This document shows, piece by piece, positions 1-8,418 of a DNA stretch of 64,000 nucleotides. The first letter of the stretch is position 1. Each line of letters begins with the position of its first letter. The notes beneath the pieces were generated by a model. That model was not told the origin of the DNA. It saw nothing but the letters and a program-made list of their open reading frames with translations, and did not search any database. The DNA comes from Gemmatimonadota bacterium (GTDB lineage: Bacteria > Gemmatimonadota > Gemmatimonadetes > Gemmatimonadales > GWC2-71-9). The stretch is from positions 62,001 through 126,000 of the forward strand of contig JAJCZX010000030.1 of the NCBI GenBank assembly GCA_029262195.1, in the 5' to 3' direction. The position numbers were made by a program, and so were the translations under genes.

Positions 1-294
1 ATCGGAACTAAAAACCCGGACACGGGCATCACCCACGTCCAACGCATAGATTCTGCCCTGCGCATCAGTTTTGATGTTCCATGGAAAAAGGCGAAAGAAG
101 GCCAACTCACCGTCTTCCTCGCCGATTCGCAGGATTTTTTCGGCGGACCAATCTAGTTCTCTGTCTGTTCCCGAGTTGCTAGTGATTCGAACACCAGCGG
201 AATCGACGGTCTGAGCCAACACAGGCTGCTGCACCACCAGCGGCATCACTCCTAGCAGTATGACCATCCATTTGTGAACTCTATGCTGCCTCAT
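1..294 (-). CDS. Six-bladed beta-propeller exported protein, N-terminal part (cut by window edge)
   Basis: The open frame runs from an ATG at 294 off the left edge of the window, giving 98 residues with no stop. It starts MRQHRVHKWMVILLGV, a basic head plus hydrophobic core ending near VLAQ, which looks like a Sec signal peptide. It then reads TVDSAGVRI, the opening motif shared with the proteins at 1118, 5438 and 10379. A GGGGAG ribosome site lies just upstream of the ATG. The early segment NIKTDAQGRIYALD resembles the first propeller blade. The ligand is unknown. It is read toward the edge, away from the sigma factor, on the same strand. Confidence 0.8.
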   Translation of the reverse strand, partial: MRQHRVHKWMVILLGVMPLVVQQPVLAQTVDSAGVRITSNSGTDRELDWSAEKILRIGEEDGELAFFRLFPWNIKTDAQGRIYALDVGDARVRVFSSD

Positions 295-408
295 CTTCAC
301 TCCCCTTTTGGTCAACGTGAACCAGTGCGCACCTGCCGCCTCCCGTACTCAATAGATCACCTTGTAAAGCCGCAAAGCGGTTTCCCTGAGACGTTGCCCG
401 TCCGCCCG

Positions 409-1008
409 TCATTTCCACGCGTCCGTCGTGCCATTGCCGTAGGTACTCACGAGCTGCCGCCTCATCTTGGACCGTCCCCGCGACAGCAGGGCCTTTACCG
501 TCCCCTCGGGTGTGCGAATTCGCCGAGCCGTTTGTGTAGTTGAGCACCCCTCAAAAAGCCTAGAAGTAACGACTGCGTATTCGCGCTCAGACAACGTTCT
601 CATTGCCGAGTGAATTGAGTCTCGAACCTCGGCAAGGTGGGCGGGGCAGGAATCCTGTGTGGAAGTCGACAACAGGTATGGTGCCTTGTGCATTGAGACC
701 CACTCGAGTTGTCTCTGGGTCGCACGCGAACGGCGCAACTCAACCAGGCAGGCTCGTCTGGCGATTGCCCGGAGCCAATCGCCGACGTTGCCTCTTCCCT
801 CGTAGGTGTGGCGCTTGAAGTAGGCGGTGCACCAGACGTTTTGCATCACATCGTCGGCGACATCGGGATCCGAAACAAACGACCAAACGACCCCTCTCAA
901 CCGCCGCGAGTGTTCCTCTATGAGTTTCCTAAAGGCATCCGAACTCCCGGAAACAAAATCCGCGTCCGGCGCCCCCGCACCTCCGCTGCACTTCACATTG
1001 TATTCCAC
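409..1008 (-). CDS. ECF-type RNA polymerase sigma factor
   Basis: A 199-residue sigma-70 family protein. Region 2 is seen in DPDVADDVMQNVW followed by an FKRHTYEGRGNVGDWLRAIARR segment (core binding and -10 recognition). Region 4 is seen near the C-terminus as LSEREYAVVTSRLFEG then TPEGTVKALLSRGRSKM, a helix-turn-helix. The frame is open up to an ATG at 1053, but the chosen GTG at 1008 has a perfect AGGAGG four bases upstream, while the ATG has no ribosome site. No anti-sigma factor with a membrane segment is adjacent. The neighbours on both sides are exported propeller proteins, so control of envelope genes is possible but unproven. Confidence 0.9.
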   Translation of the reverse strand: MEYNVKCSGGAGAPDADFVSGSSDAFRKLIEEHSRRLRGVVWSFVSDPDVADDVMQNVWCTAYFKRHTYEGRGNVGDWLRAIARRACLVELRRSRATQRQLEWVSMHKAPYLLSTSTQDSCPAHLAEVRDSIHSAMRTLSEREYAVVTSRLFEGCSTTQTARRIRTPEGTVKALLSRGRSKMRRQLVSTYGNGTTDAWK

Positions 1009-1117
1009 CCAACCTCCTAACACACGTGGACGGCTAATATGCGATGCGTCCATTACGGGCTCATGGCCTAAGTATTACAAACCGATAACAACTCCGTTGC
1101 GCAACATGTTGACGGGC

Positions 1118-2320
1118 TCAATTTTCTTCTTGCCTGAGGATTGAATAAACGACAGGATGTTCAACATCGAATTCGTCCCGCACGACGCCCAGCAGATAGT
1201 CAAAACCGATTTCCAAAACCATGATGTCGGGTTCCAAATAAACCTTACCAGCATATCGACCGGTGGGTTCGAAAACATCCCAGGCACCATCCTCATCGCC
1301 AGGCCGCTCATACCGGTTAACCCAGAGGAACCCGTCCAGATCCACCAGGAAATCTTGCATGGCAGGCAACTCGGTGACGCCCGCAGGTATTTCTAGCTGG
1401 ACCCTACGCTCGCGGCCCAATTCCGGATCAAGATCCCTATCGAGCAAAATCTCTCGAGCCCGAGCAACGTCATTATCTGTCAAAGTTCGTGGCCCCGTTT
1501 CTCTACGCACAGAACGGCGCAAGGCCCCTTCTGCTGAGAGAAAGTCAATTTGATAATGACGGTTGTCTGCCACCGCAATACCGCCATTCGCGACTCGAAG
1601 TCGAGTATATGTCCAAAACAACGGCGTGTACCGGGGCCAACTGCTTTCATCAGGTCCGTACCTGGCGAATCCAGGCAATGGACCGAATTCATTGACCGGC
1701 TCAAGATCCTCGTCCAATCGTAACCACCAGATGGAGTCTCTCGAAATTCCGGTCCTGGCTAACGATCCTAGCAATGAAGACTCGCTGGCGAACAAAGAAC
1801 CGTCGTCCAACCGTCCGGAGATATTGCGCAGACCCCGAGCGGCAGTCCGACCCACATCTCGAGTTGAGATGCATTCGCCACCCACTGTAAACACCACAAA
1901 CCTCAGAACGTCGGCCACAGCAAGGGTGTCAGGCCCAAGTCGAAAAACCCGAGAGGGGTTTGCCCACTCACATGGGCCACGACCGCGTCGGCCAAACGAA
2001 CCTATCCACTCGCCGGTCGGTGAGAAGTACCGTATCGAGCGATCCCCCAAGTTCGAGACTACGTACGTCCCATCATCCAACCTCAATCCACCGAACGCTC
2101 CAAAGAACTCGTAGTTTTCATCACCATCGCGAGACAGGCGCAACACCGGCTCGTCTGAAATGGTTATGACGGTGGACAGGAAGTCTCCGCCAAAGTTTTC
2201 AACGATTTGAACACCAGCGCTGTCCCGAACGGACATTCGCGTCGGCTCTGCCGTGCCGCCACAGGCTGCGGACGCAATCGTCAGACTAAATCCAAAAAAC
2301 AACGTTGCGGTTCGTTTCAT
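1118..2320 (-). CDS. Six-bladed beta-propeller lipoprotein-like protein
   Basis: A 400-residue exported protein. The N-terminus MKRTATLFFGFSLTIASAAC looks like a signal peptide ending in an imperfect lipobox (SAAC). The mature part opens with SVRDSAGVQIVEN, then repeats of the VLRLSRDGDENYEFFGAFGG / DGTYVVSNLGDRSI type follow. The usual GxxGxGPGEF propeller motif is present in altered form as GRRGRGPCEW. The start at 2320 is preferred over the longer frame (2341) because AAGGAGAGG sits about 10 nt upstream. It may bind a ligand or partner at the cell surface; no catalytic signature was seen. It lies 33 bp downstream of the YfhO-type gene on the same strand, so co-transcription is plausible. 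Confidence 0.8.
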   Translation of the reverse strand: MKRTATLFFGFSLTIASAACGGTAEPTRMSVRDSAGVQIVENFGGDFLSTVITISDEPVLRLSRDGDENYEFFGAFGGLRLDDGTYVVSNLGDRSIRYFSPTGEWIGSFGRRGRGPCEWANPSRVFRLGPDTLAVADVLRFVVFTVGGECISTRDVGRTAARGLRNISGRLDDGSLFASESSLLGSLARTGISRDSIWWLRLDEDLEPVNEFGPLPGFARYGPDESSWPRYTPLFWTYTRLRVANGGIAVADNRHYQIDFLSAEGALRRSVRRETGPRTLTDNDVARAREILLDRDLDPELGRERRVQLEIPAGVTELPAMQDFLVDLDGFLWVNRYERPGDEDGAWDVFEPTGRYAGKVYLEPDIMVLEIGFDYLLGVVRDEFDVEHPVVYSILRQEEN

Positions 2321-2353
2321 CACTCTGCCCCTCTCCTTCACCTGCCAACGTCG

Positions 2354-4723
2354 TTATGTGATCTTGTATTCCGGTATAGTCTTCTTGGCGCCCAATCCCA
2401 ATGCAATCCAAACAAGCGACCCGAGTATCGCCAGCAACGACAACTTCCACCCGGTGTTGATGGCAGCGCTTTCAAATCGAAACTCGACTATTTCGGCCCC
2501 GGCGGGCAAGAGGGAACCCATCAGCACATAGTCGGCCCTACCAACTGCGATCTCCTCCCCATCGACGTAGGCTTTCCAGCCGGGATAGAAATTTTCCGAC
2601 ACGACCAACGCCGAGCCCATTGGAGCAGGTGAGTCCAGCCGCACCACGAAACTATCCGGCGACACCCTGGTAACATCGGCTGAAATACCTGTGACCGGGG
2701 GAAGCTCGTTAGGAACGGACGTAAAGTTGCTAAAACCTTCTTCGAAAATGGCGACGACGTTGGGGTCAAACCGCGAGTCAAGAACTGTCGCAAAGGCTGC
2801 TTCGTCGGTGGCATCGAGAGAAATGGGAGTAACCCAGGCTCCGGGGCTCGGGGTTGTGGCTTCGTACAAGTAGGTATCGGTACCCGATGCGTTGCGCACG
2901 GGACCCAGTGTTCGAACGAACCCGGGAGCCGAAAGATCCGGTGTGTCGGTCAAAAGGAAATTTAGTTGAGTCAACCTCTGGAAACTTGCGTTAGCGATAC
3001 CACCTGTGCCCGCCGTCCCTCTCTTATCGTAGAAGTCCTGATAACGCCCCAGTTCGTTGCCATGATAACCGGTTACCAGTCGGATGCCATGAGCCATCAA
3101 GCCTGAAGTCCCTCCCAGATACACGTCCCTGCCCGCAACACCCCCGATCACGTTGAATGGGAGCACCCTGCCCTCGTCGGAACGCCTGGCCAACTCGTCA
3201 ACGATGGCATTACGAGCAAACGTTTGCTCGGCCGGGGCTTCGTAACGCCAGAAATGCCGTTGCTCTATGGTCAGGTCTCCTGCGAGAAGAATCGCCAGAG
3301 TGAGCCACAGTTGGTTTATTGTAAGAATTTTGCGGGTGTTCAACCAGACTGCTAACCCGGCCAATGCCAAAAGTGCAAAGATCCTCGCCGCCGCCAATTC
3401 AAGCTCAGCATTTGAGAGAACGGTAGTGTTGACCCCTCCGATCTTTCCAATGACTCCTTGAAGCCCTCCGGTTCCAGCCAGCAAGGCTGGTAATCCAACC
3501 ACTGCGGCCCCAACAAGCAGAGCACGCTTCGTCTGAGCCAGATCTCGCAGGCGATCGACGCCAATTGCCGCGAGCGCGCTTACGCCGAATGCGGTAACGA
3601 AGAACACCGTGGACGGTGCTCTGAAAAACTTGGTGCCCGGCACGATCCAGTAGACCAATTTGTAGAAAGGCGTGTAACCACCCATTGCCCAGAACGTCCC
3701 AACGATACTGGCGATAACCCAGAACATGACAAACCGCTGACGTCTCGCCACAACCGCGCCGACCAACGCGAAGACAATGGTAAGGGCCCCGAAATAAAAG
3801 CCATGGAGCTTGATTCCCGTCCTTCCCCAGTACGTTTCCACGCTCCCTGCGAAACCCGGTACCATCGTCTCAAATAGCTCCTCCGGCGGTAGAGAGTAAG
3901 AAGTGGAATGCTCCCACCCACTCAGTCCTCCGGCCCTTGGAGACCAGGGAACGTACTCACCGACCGGTATGTATTGCACAGCACCGATCATCAAACCAAG
4001 GACCACCGCGCCGAGTGCGAAACCGATCCGGCGATACTCTCGCCCCTGGGTCCTTGGCTCGCCAATCCAGAGGAAGAGCGCAAATGCTCCCGAAACAATG
4101 AGTGAATACTGCAACAGCTGGGGATGTGGACTCAATGCCCCCAGGCCGGTCAAAAGCGCCAGGGCTCCCCAGACCCATTTCTTGCGATCTCTTAAGCCGA
4201 GTGTAAGGAGAGAAAGCGCCAGCGGCATCAACGCCGAGACGAATAGTTTTCCATCGTGACCGGCGAGGGCCATTGTCGCCACGGGTCCCGAAAGCATGTA
4301 TGCCGATCCACCTATCAAGGCTGGCAATGCCTCTAACCGCCAGAGGCGGAGGAACCAGTAGGTCGCGGCTCCCGCGAGTAGCAGGTGAAAGACCATCCCC
4401 AGGGTCATGGCGAGGCCAACGGGTAAGACCAAACGAAGCAGCGCGGTGGGATAGAAAATGTCTCCGTGCATCGCGGCAACGTGGGGCATCCCGCCAAACA
4501 AATATGGATTCCACTGCGGTACTTCACCGTGCACGAGCGTCGACTCGGCGGCAAAACTCCGGAACGCGTAACCGGCTATCAGCTGATCGCTGAAATCGTT
4601 GCCGAGGAATTTTCCGGATAAGGCTGGGGCAATGAGGGGAAGTGCGGAAAGGGCTAAGAACAACGACACAAATAGAAGACGAGTCGTTTTTTTCTTTCTA
4701 AAGTAGTCATTTATACTCAACAA
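2354..4723 (-). CDS. YfhO-family polytopic membrane protein
   Basis: 789 residues with about a dozen hydrophobic segments in the first two thirds and a soluble C-terminal domain followed by a last membrane helix. The segments HGEVPQWNPYLFGGMPH (residues 63-79) and GDIFYPTALL are typical of the bacterial YfhO family (Pfam YfhO), which is related to GT-C glycosyltransferases that use lipid-linked sugars. The C-terminal part has VVSENFYPGWKAYVDG, also typical of the family. The start is TTG at 4723 behind AAAGGGGA; no ATG fits. A role in cell-envelope glycan modification is inferred from the family. It precedes a propeller gene on the same strand. Confidence 0.85.
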   Translation of the reverse strand: MLSINDYFRKKKTTRLLFVSLFLALSALPLIAPALSGKFLGNDFSDQLIAGYAFRSFAAESTLVHGEVPQWNPYLFGGMPHVAAMHGDIFYPTALLRLVLPVGLAMTLGMVFHLLLAGAATYWFLRLWRLEALPALIGGSAYMLSGPVATMALAGHDGKLFVSALMPLALSLLTLGLRDRKKWVWGALALLTGLGALSPHPQLLQYSLIVSGAFALFLWIGEPRTQGREYRRIGFALGAVVLGLMIGAVQYIPVGEYVPWSPRAGGLSGWEHSTSYSLPPEELFETMVPGFAGSVETYWGRTGIKLHGFYFGALTIVFALVGAVVARRQRFVMFWVIASIVGTFWAMGGYTPFYKLVYWIVPGTKFFRAPSTVFFVTAFGVSALAAIGVDRLRDLAQTKRALLVGAAVVGLPALLAGTGGLQGVIGKIGGVNTTVLSNAELELAAARIFALLALAGLAVWLNTRKILTINQLWLTLAILLAGDLTIEQRHFWRYEAPAEQTFARNAIVDELARRSDEGRVLPFNVIGGVAGRDVYLGGTSGLMAHGIRLVTGYHGNELGRYQDFYDKRGTAGTGGIANASFQRLTQLNFLLTDTPDLSAPGFVRTLGPVRNASGTDTYLYEATTPSPGAWVTPISLDATDEAAFATVLDSRFDPNVVAIFEEGFSNFTSVPNELPPVTGISADVTRVSPDSFVVRLDSPAPMGSALVVSENFYPGWKAYVDGEEIAVGRADYVLMGSLLPAGAEIVEFRFESAAINTGWKLSLLAILGSLVWIALGLGAKKTIPEYKIT

Positions 4724-5062
4724 AAATCCCCTTTCGACGGCATAACATCACGTAGTCATAGTTGGCTAAATATCACAAAACAGCAAGCGTGCGTCCGTTG
4801 CAACATGAAACACCAAAGATTTTCCAGTGAGGATACTGAACTGGCGTTGCCACACACTTTACGGCTAGGTTTGTAACTGACTGGATCAGGTGCCTGCGTT
4901 CGTTTTTAAGCGAACCTAGCGAGTGTTATGATTGGGGTGACCGGGTGACTGCTTTAACTTGCCATCGTTTTGCGCGTACTGCTTCGCTGCTCGTGTTTGC
5001 GACGCTTGGCCTCCGCGGGAGCCATCCGAAAAAACATGTGGCAACGGTGAGGATAACCAACC

Positions 5063-5130
5063 CCGTCTTTCAAGACGGATCGCATCGCCAGGTGCGGCCG
5101 AGCCGCGGTTTTAAACGCGGAACAAAAGCC
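5063..5130 (+). repeat. REP-like hairpin repeat, copy 1
   Basis: A 68-bp unit that recurs at 5250-5317 with a handful of substitutions. It has two inverted repeats: a head hairpin CCGTCTTTCAAGACGG and a tail hairpin CCGCGGTTTTAAACGCGG. Short palindromic units of this kind are typical of extragenic repeats mobilised by REP-associated tyrosine transposases. No such transposase gene is visible in the window. Confidence 0.75.
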
Positions 5131-5210
5131 GAAAGACCTGCGTCGAAGCATCATACGGGATCCCATACCCATTCCCCTCCGACCCCCCAAGCGCGTAAGC
5201 CCCGCCCCTT

Positions 5211-5317
5211 GGTTCGGCGGACGAATCCGCCGCTCGGCCCCTGCGGGATCCGTCTTTCAAGACGGATCGCATCGCTAGGTGCGGCCGAGTAGCGGTTTTA
5301 AACGCGGAACAAGAGCC
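5211..5317 (+). repeat. REP-like hairpin repeat, copy 2 with extra upstream hairpin
   Basis: The second copy of the 68-bp unit occupies 5250-5317. It is preceded at 5215-5232 by a 7-bp stem with a CGAA tetraloop (CGGCGGA / TCCGCCG). The same GGTTCGGCGGA-type hairpin is found in degenerate form near 6708 and 32798, so the complete element is probably composite, with three hairpins. Confidence 0.75.
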
Positions 5318-5437
5318 TGGAGATTGGAACCAACTACAAACTGGCAACGCAAACTGGCGATTTGACTTGCCTACGAAGAACCGTAACGCTTGGCGTGTGA
5401 CTGAGCCAACAACCTTGAATGAGAGCGTAAGAGTAGG

Positions 5438-6697
5438 GTGACGAAAATCAAACGACTAAAACGGATCCAAACGATCATAGCCGCTGCCCCGGTTCTGGCA
5501 GCCATCTCAGCATGCAGTTCTTCCTCCAGCAACCCAGCCAACAACGTGTCTGTGGTTGACAGCGCCGGTATCCAGATCGTCACTAACGAAGATCACGGTT
5601 GGGGCGAGATCACCCCCTGGACGCTCACCCAGGAGCCGAAGCTTTCAATCGGTGAATTCGATGGCGAAGAAGAGTATCAGTTATTTAGAGTTGTTGGCGC
5701 TCTCAAGACTGACGAGGGCAACATAGTCGTCGCCAACGCAGGGAGCTTCGAACTTCGCATCTACGATGAAAACGGATTGCACATTCGCTCGTCGGGGCGC
5801 GAAGGCGGCGGTCCAGGAGAATTCGAGCGCATGGCGACCATGCGACGCTACCACGGAGATTCTCTATTGACAGTCGAGTTTGGCGTGCCAGGTAAATACT
5901 CGGTATTCTCCCAGACCGGGGATTTTGGGCGATCAAGTCCAACCGCCCCACCAAACGCTGGGTTCCTTTTCGCATTTCTAGTGGGATCGACAAACGATGG
6001 TCGGCTGCTGATAAACGCTACAGCTCAACCAACCATGGACATGGGACAGGGCGTCACCCGACTTCCAACGACTGTGCTTTCAGTTAATCCCAACGGAGAA
6101 AACCTTGACACAATCGGCACTTTTCCATCAATGGAATTTTATCGGGGCGACACACCAATGTCCGTCGGGCAAGTACCCTTCGGCCTGAGCCTGGTCAACG
6201 AGTCGTACGAAAACGGTGTTGTGATTGGCACCACCGAAACCTATGAACTTCGCGTCTTCGACATTGACTCCGGATTAACGAAGATCGTCAGGAAAAGCCA
6301 CGTCCCTGTGGTAGTTGAACCTCACCATATCGAAGCCAACAAGGCTGAGCGCCGGGGACGGTTGGAGCGGTTACCCCAGCAGTTTCGCGAAGCGCAGGAA
6401 GAACTACTTGATGAAATTCCGTTCACTGAATTCTTCCCTGCCTTCACTGCGGCACATGTAGACCGTGTCGGGAACATCTGGGTCCAGGATTACGAGATTC
6501 CGGGCGACGAGCAAAAACGCTTCATGGTGTTCAACCCAGAAGGTATTTTGCTTGGACCCGTAACCATGCCAATGGACCTTCAGGTGTTCGAAATTGGCAA
6601 TGACTACGTATTAGGAAGAATGTCAGACGACCTCGACATAGAGCACGTCATCATGTACGGTCTGAACAAATGGACGGACACAAACGAGGGGGAGTAA
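5438..6697 (+). CDS. Six-bladed beta-propeller lipoprotein
   Basis: 419 residues, GTG start. The N-terminus ends in LAAISACSSSSS, a good lipoprotein signal with the lipid-modified Cys around residue 26. The conserved opening VVDSAGIQIVTNEDHGWG follows, and the propeller hallmark GREGGGPGEF is intact around residue 125. The C-terminal part, DRVGNIWVQDYEIPGDE then FEIGNDYVLGRMSDDLDIEHV, closely parallels the C-terminus of the 1118-2320 protein, so they are paralogues. It is probably surface- or periplasm-anchored; its ligand is unknown. It is divergent from the YfhO gene and its downstream flank carries a decayed repeat. Confidence 0.85.
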   Translation: MTKIKRLKRIQTIIAAAPVLAAISACSSSSSNPANNVSVVDSAGIQIVTNEDHGWGEITPWTLTQEPKLSIGEFDGEEEYQLFRVVGALKTDEGNIVVANAGSFELRIYDENGLHIRSSGREGGGPGEFERMATMRRYHGDSLLTVEFGVPGKYSVFSQTGDFGRSSPTAPPNAGFLFAFLVGSTNDGRLLINATAQPTMDMGQGVTRLPTTVLSVNPNGENLDTIGTFPSMEFYRGDTPMSVGQVPFGLSLVNESYENGVVIGTTETYELRVFDIDSGLTKIVRKSHVPVVVEPHHIEANKAERRGRLERLPQQFREAQEELLDEIPFTEFFPAFTAAHVDRVGNIWVQDYEIPGDEQKRFMVFNPEGILLGPVTMPMDLQVFEIGNDYVLGRMSDDLDIEHVIMYGLNKWTDTNEGE

Positions 6698-6700
6698 TCG

Positions 6701-6762
6701 CCCGCCGGGTTCGGCGGATGAATTGGAGGTGGGATCGAAAATGCACCGTCTTTCAAGAAGCC
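6701..6762 (+). repeat. Degenerate REP-like repeat fragment
   Basis: Directly after the propeller stop codon the sequence has GGTTCGGCGGATGAATT and then CCGTCTTTCAAGAAGCC. These match the two hairpin modules at 5211 and 5250 but with broken stems and a shortened spacer. It looks like a decaying copy. Confidence 0.55.
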
Positions 6763-6856
6763 AATTTGTCGCACAACCCCGGCCCGCTCCTTGCCTCAAC
6801 AGGTGGGTTTATGAGCCATAAAGGCGTTGTTTTCTCCAACATTCGGAGTTTGAGCT

Positions 6857-7495
6857 ATGTGGTCTGAGCTAGTCAGCATGTTCGAAGCGATTCTCTTCAC
6901 CGCCACCCAGGCACTCGGCGGTCAAACAGCCTGGGCCATTCTGGCAGTTTCATTCATGTTTCGTCTCGCTTTACTGCCTCTGACATACAGCATAGCCAGG
7001 CGTTCCCTTGAAAAGGCCAGGCTCATAGCGTCGATCCAACCTCAGATTGCCCGCCTCCGGGAAAAATACAAAGCCGACCCGCAAACCCACGCGGTGCGAC
7101 TGAAAGAGTTGTACGCGAGAAACGAAATCAGCATGATGGACGGAAAAACATTCGGCGGCCTCATCATTCAAATGCCGTTGCTCGGCGCGATGTATTCCGC
7201 AATTCGGCGCGTTCTGGGAGCTGGCGCGGGTGGCCAATTCCTTTGGATCGCAGACATCACCCGACCGAACCTCGGCCTGGCTTTGGTGGTCGCTTCGTTG
7301 AGCGCACTTGCAGCGGTCGCACAACCAATGGCGAACCCTGAGATGGGAAAGATCGTCCGCTGGCTTCCAGCAGTGGCGACGCTATTGATGCTCACACGCC
7401 TCGGCGCGGCCTACGGGCTCTACTGGGGTGGATCAACCGCCGTGGCCGCGTTGCAGTCAGCGATGCTACGCCGTTCATCGAAAGGGGCTAAATGA
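6857..7495 (+). CDS. Short YidC/Oxa1-family membrane insertase
   Basis: 212 residues. It has the core Oxa1/YidC fold: a first transmembrane segment with AILAVSFMFRLALLPLT, where the Arg is the hydrophilic-groove arginine of the family, then a charged cytoplasmic loop (RLREKYKADPQ) and a second segment with QMPLLGAMYSAIRR. It lacks the large periplasmic domain of proteobacterial YidC and has a truncated C-terminus, so it resembles accessory or Gram-positive-type insertases. A GGAG site lies about 8 nt before the ATG. Its stop overlaps a possible ATG of the next frame (ATGA at 7492), and two small membrane proteins follow, suggesting one operon. Whether it is the only YidC of the cell cannot be told here; a canonical yidC next to rnpA is expected elsewhere. 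Confidence 0.88.
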   Translation: MWSELVSMFEAILFTATQALGGQTAWAILAVSFMFRLALLPLTYSIARRSLEKARLIASIQPQIARLREKYKADPQTHAVRLKELYARNEISMMDGKTFGGLIIQMPLLGAMYSAIRRVLGAGAGGQFLWIADITRPNLGLALVVASLSALAAVAQPMANPEMGKIVRWLPAVATLLMLTRLGAAYGLYWGGSTAVAALQSAMLRRSSKGAK

Positions 7496-7557
7496 AAACA
7501 GCTTCTTTAAAACTTTTGTGGGACTACTTTTGTGGGACTACAAACAAAGGGGTTGTG

Positions 7558-7950
7558 ATGTTAAAAAGAATTTTCGCACTTATCGCAATGATGGTAGCGG
7601 TAAACGCGATCAAGTCGGTTTACTTCCAGGTCGTATTGCTCCCGCGGATGAGCAACTGGGAAGGAGTACCCTTAAGCTGGGGGATGCCCATTGCGATACC
7701 GTTCGTCCTGGCCGCCTTGGTGGTCGGTTACCGTGCACGAGAAGTCGTTGAAGTGCCACTCATGATTGCTGTCGCAACAATACTCAGCCTGTTACCGTTC
7801 ATCATCTCGCCGCCGTCGGTCGAGTACGTGCTGGGGCACCTTTTCAACGAATTGTTGCACTGGGGTTTTTGGATCTCCATCGCATTCATCGGCAAGAAAA
7901 CCATAGACCGAAAACACCCAGCCTACTCAATGCAGCCCGTCGCCGGATGA
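7558..7950 (+). CDS. Small hypothetical multi-pass membrane protein
   Basis: 130 residues with about four hydrophobic segments (for example IPFVLAALVVGY and LMIAVATILSLLPFII) and no family I recognise. The start at 7558 follows AAAGGGG and gives MLKRIFALIAMM, which parallels the MSRVKRIFALATAS start of the next gene. A longer frame from 7492 overlaps the insertase stop codon, but its extra 22 codons consist largely of a 14-bp tandem duplication (7512-7539). The protein is probably co-translated with the insertase and the following gene. Confidence 0.65.
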   Translation: MLKRIFALIAMMVAVNAIKSVYFQVVLLPRMSNWEGVPLSWGMPIAIPFVLAALVVGYRAREVVEVPLMIAVATILSLLPFIISPPSVEYVLGHLFNELLHWGFWISIAFIGKKTIDRKHPAYSMQPVAG

Positions 7951-8381
7951 GTCGCGTCAAACGAATATTCGCTCTCGCAACCGCGAGTTTTTCGGCTTAC
8001 ATGGCTGGCTTCCTGTCCGTCGCTACGCTGTTTACTTATGCCATCGTTGGTCCACCGTTTAGCGAAACTTTGTACGTGCTGGGAAATTCTATACCGTTCA
8101 TCCTGGCGGCGGGAACAGCTGGCGGCGCAATCGTAACGGGACACTCCGTCGTTAGAAGGAAGCAGATCGCCCAGGCAACGGTCGGGCGGTGGATTTCAGC
8201 ATTGGTCGGCGCGGGAGCGCTGCACTTCGGTATTGTAGCCTTGATTGGATGGAGCGGCGTTCACCTTTCCACCATAGGCACAACCGTCTTTATGATCTCG
8301 GCGCCCCTCCTGGCGAGCACCGTTGTATTGCAAAAAAAGGTGTTGGGTTTAAACCCCGCCCCACACCAGATATCCACATGA
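7947..8381 (+). CDS. Small hypothetical membrane protein
   Basis: 144 residues. The ATG at 7947 overlaps the previous stop as ATGA, a translational-coupling arrangement, so the longer upstream frame is not used. About four hydrophobic segments are seen (AYMAGFLSVATLFTYAIVG, SIPFILAAGTAGGAIV, ALVGAGALHFGIVALIGW, FMISAPLLASTVVL). The N-terminus is similar to that of the preceding protein (KRIFAL), hinting at an old duplication. No family was recognised. It is the third gene of the insertase operon and is convergent with the GWxTD gene. Confidence 0.65.
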   Translation: MSRVKRIFALATASFSAYMAGFLSVATLFTYAIVGPPFSETLYVLGNSIPFILAAGTAGGAIVTGHSVVRRKQIAQATVGRWISALVGAGALHFGIVALIGWSGVHLSTIGTTVFMISAPLLASTVVLQKKVLGLNPAPHQIST

Positions 8382-8418
8382 AAAAATCGGGTTATGTAGA
8401 GAGACAATTCCTATAAGT

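Larger units (their letters stand above)
4724..5437. other. Gene-free divergent intergenic region with repeats
   Basis: About 700 bases between the divergent YfhO and propeller genes. The short open frames here have no recognisable protein character and lie across hairpin repeats. It contains two 68-bp near-identical repeats (listed separately) and one extra 7-bp-stem hairpin. Promoters for both flanking genes are presumably within the region, but I could not define them with confidence. Confidence 0.6.

Noticed and set aside
281..547. Minus-strand frame of 88 residues overlapping the end of the sigma factor gene and its plus-strand counterparts
   Set aside because: It overlaps the sigma factor and the propeller start in other frames and has no ribosome site.
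4945..5292. 115-residue plus-strand frame and two minus-strand frames across the repeats
   Set aside because: They translate the hairpin repeats in both directions and have no ribosome site or domain.
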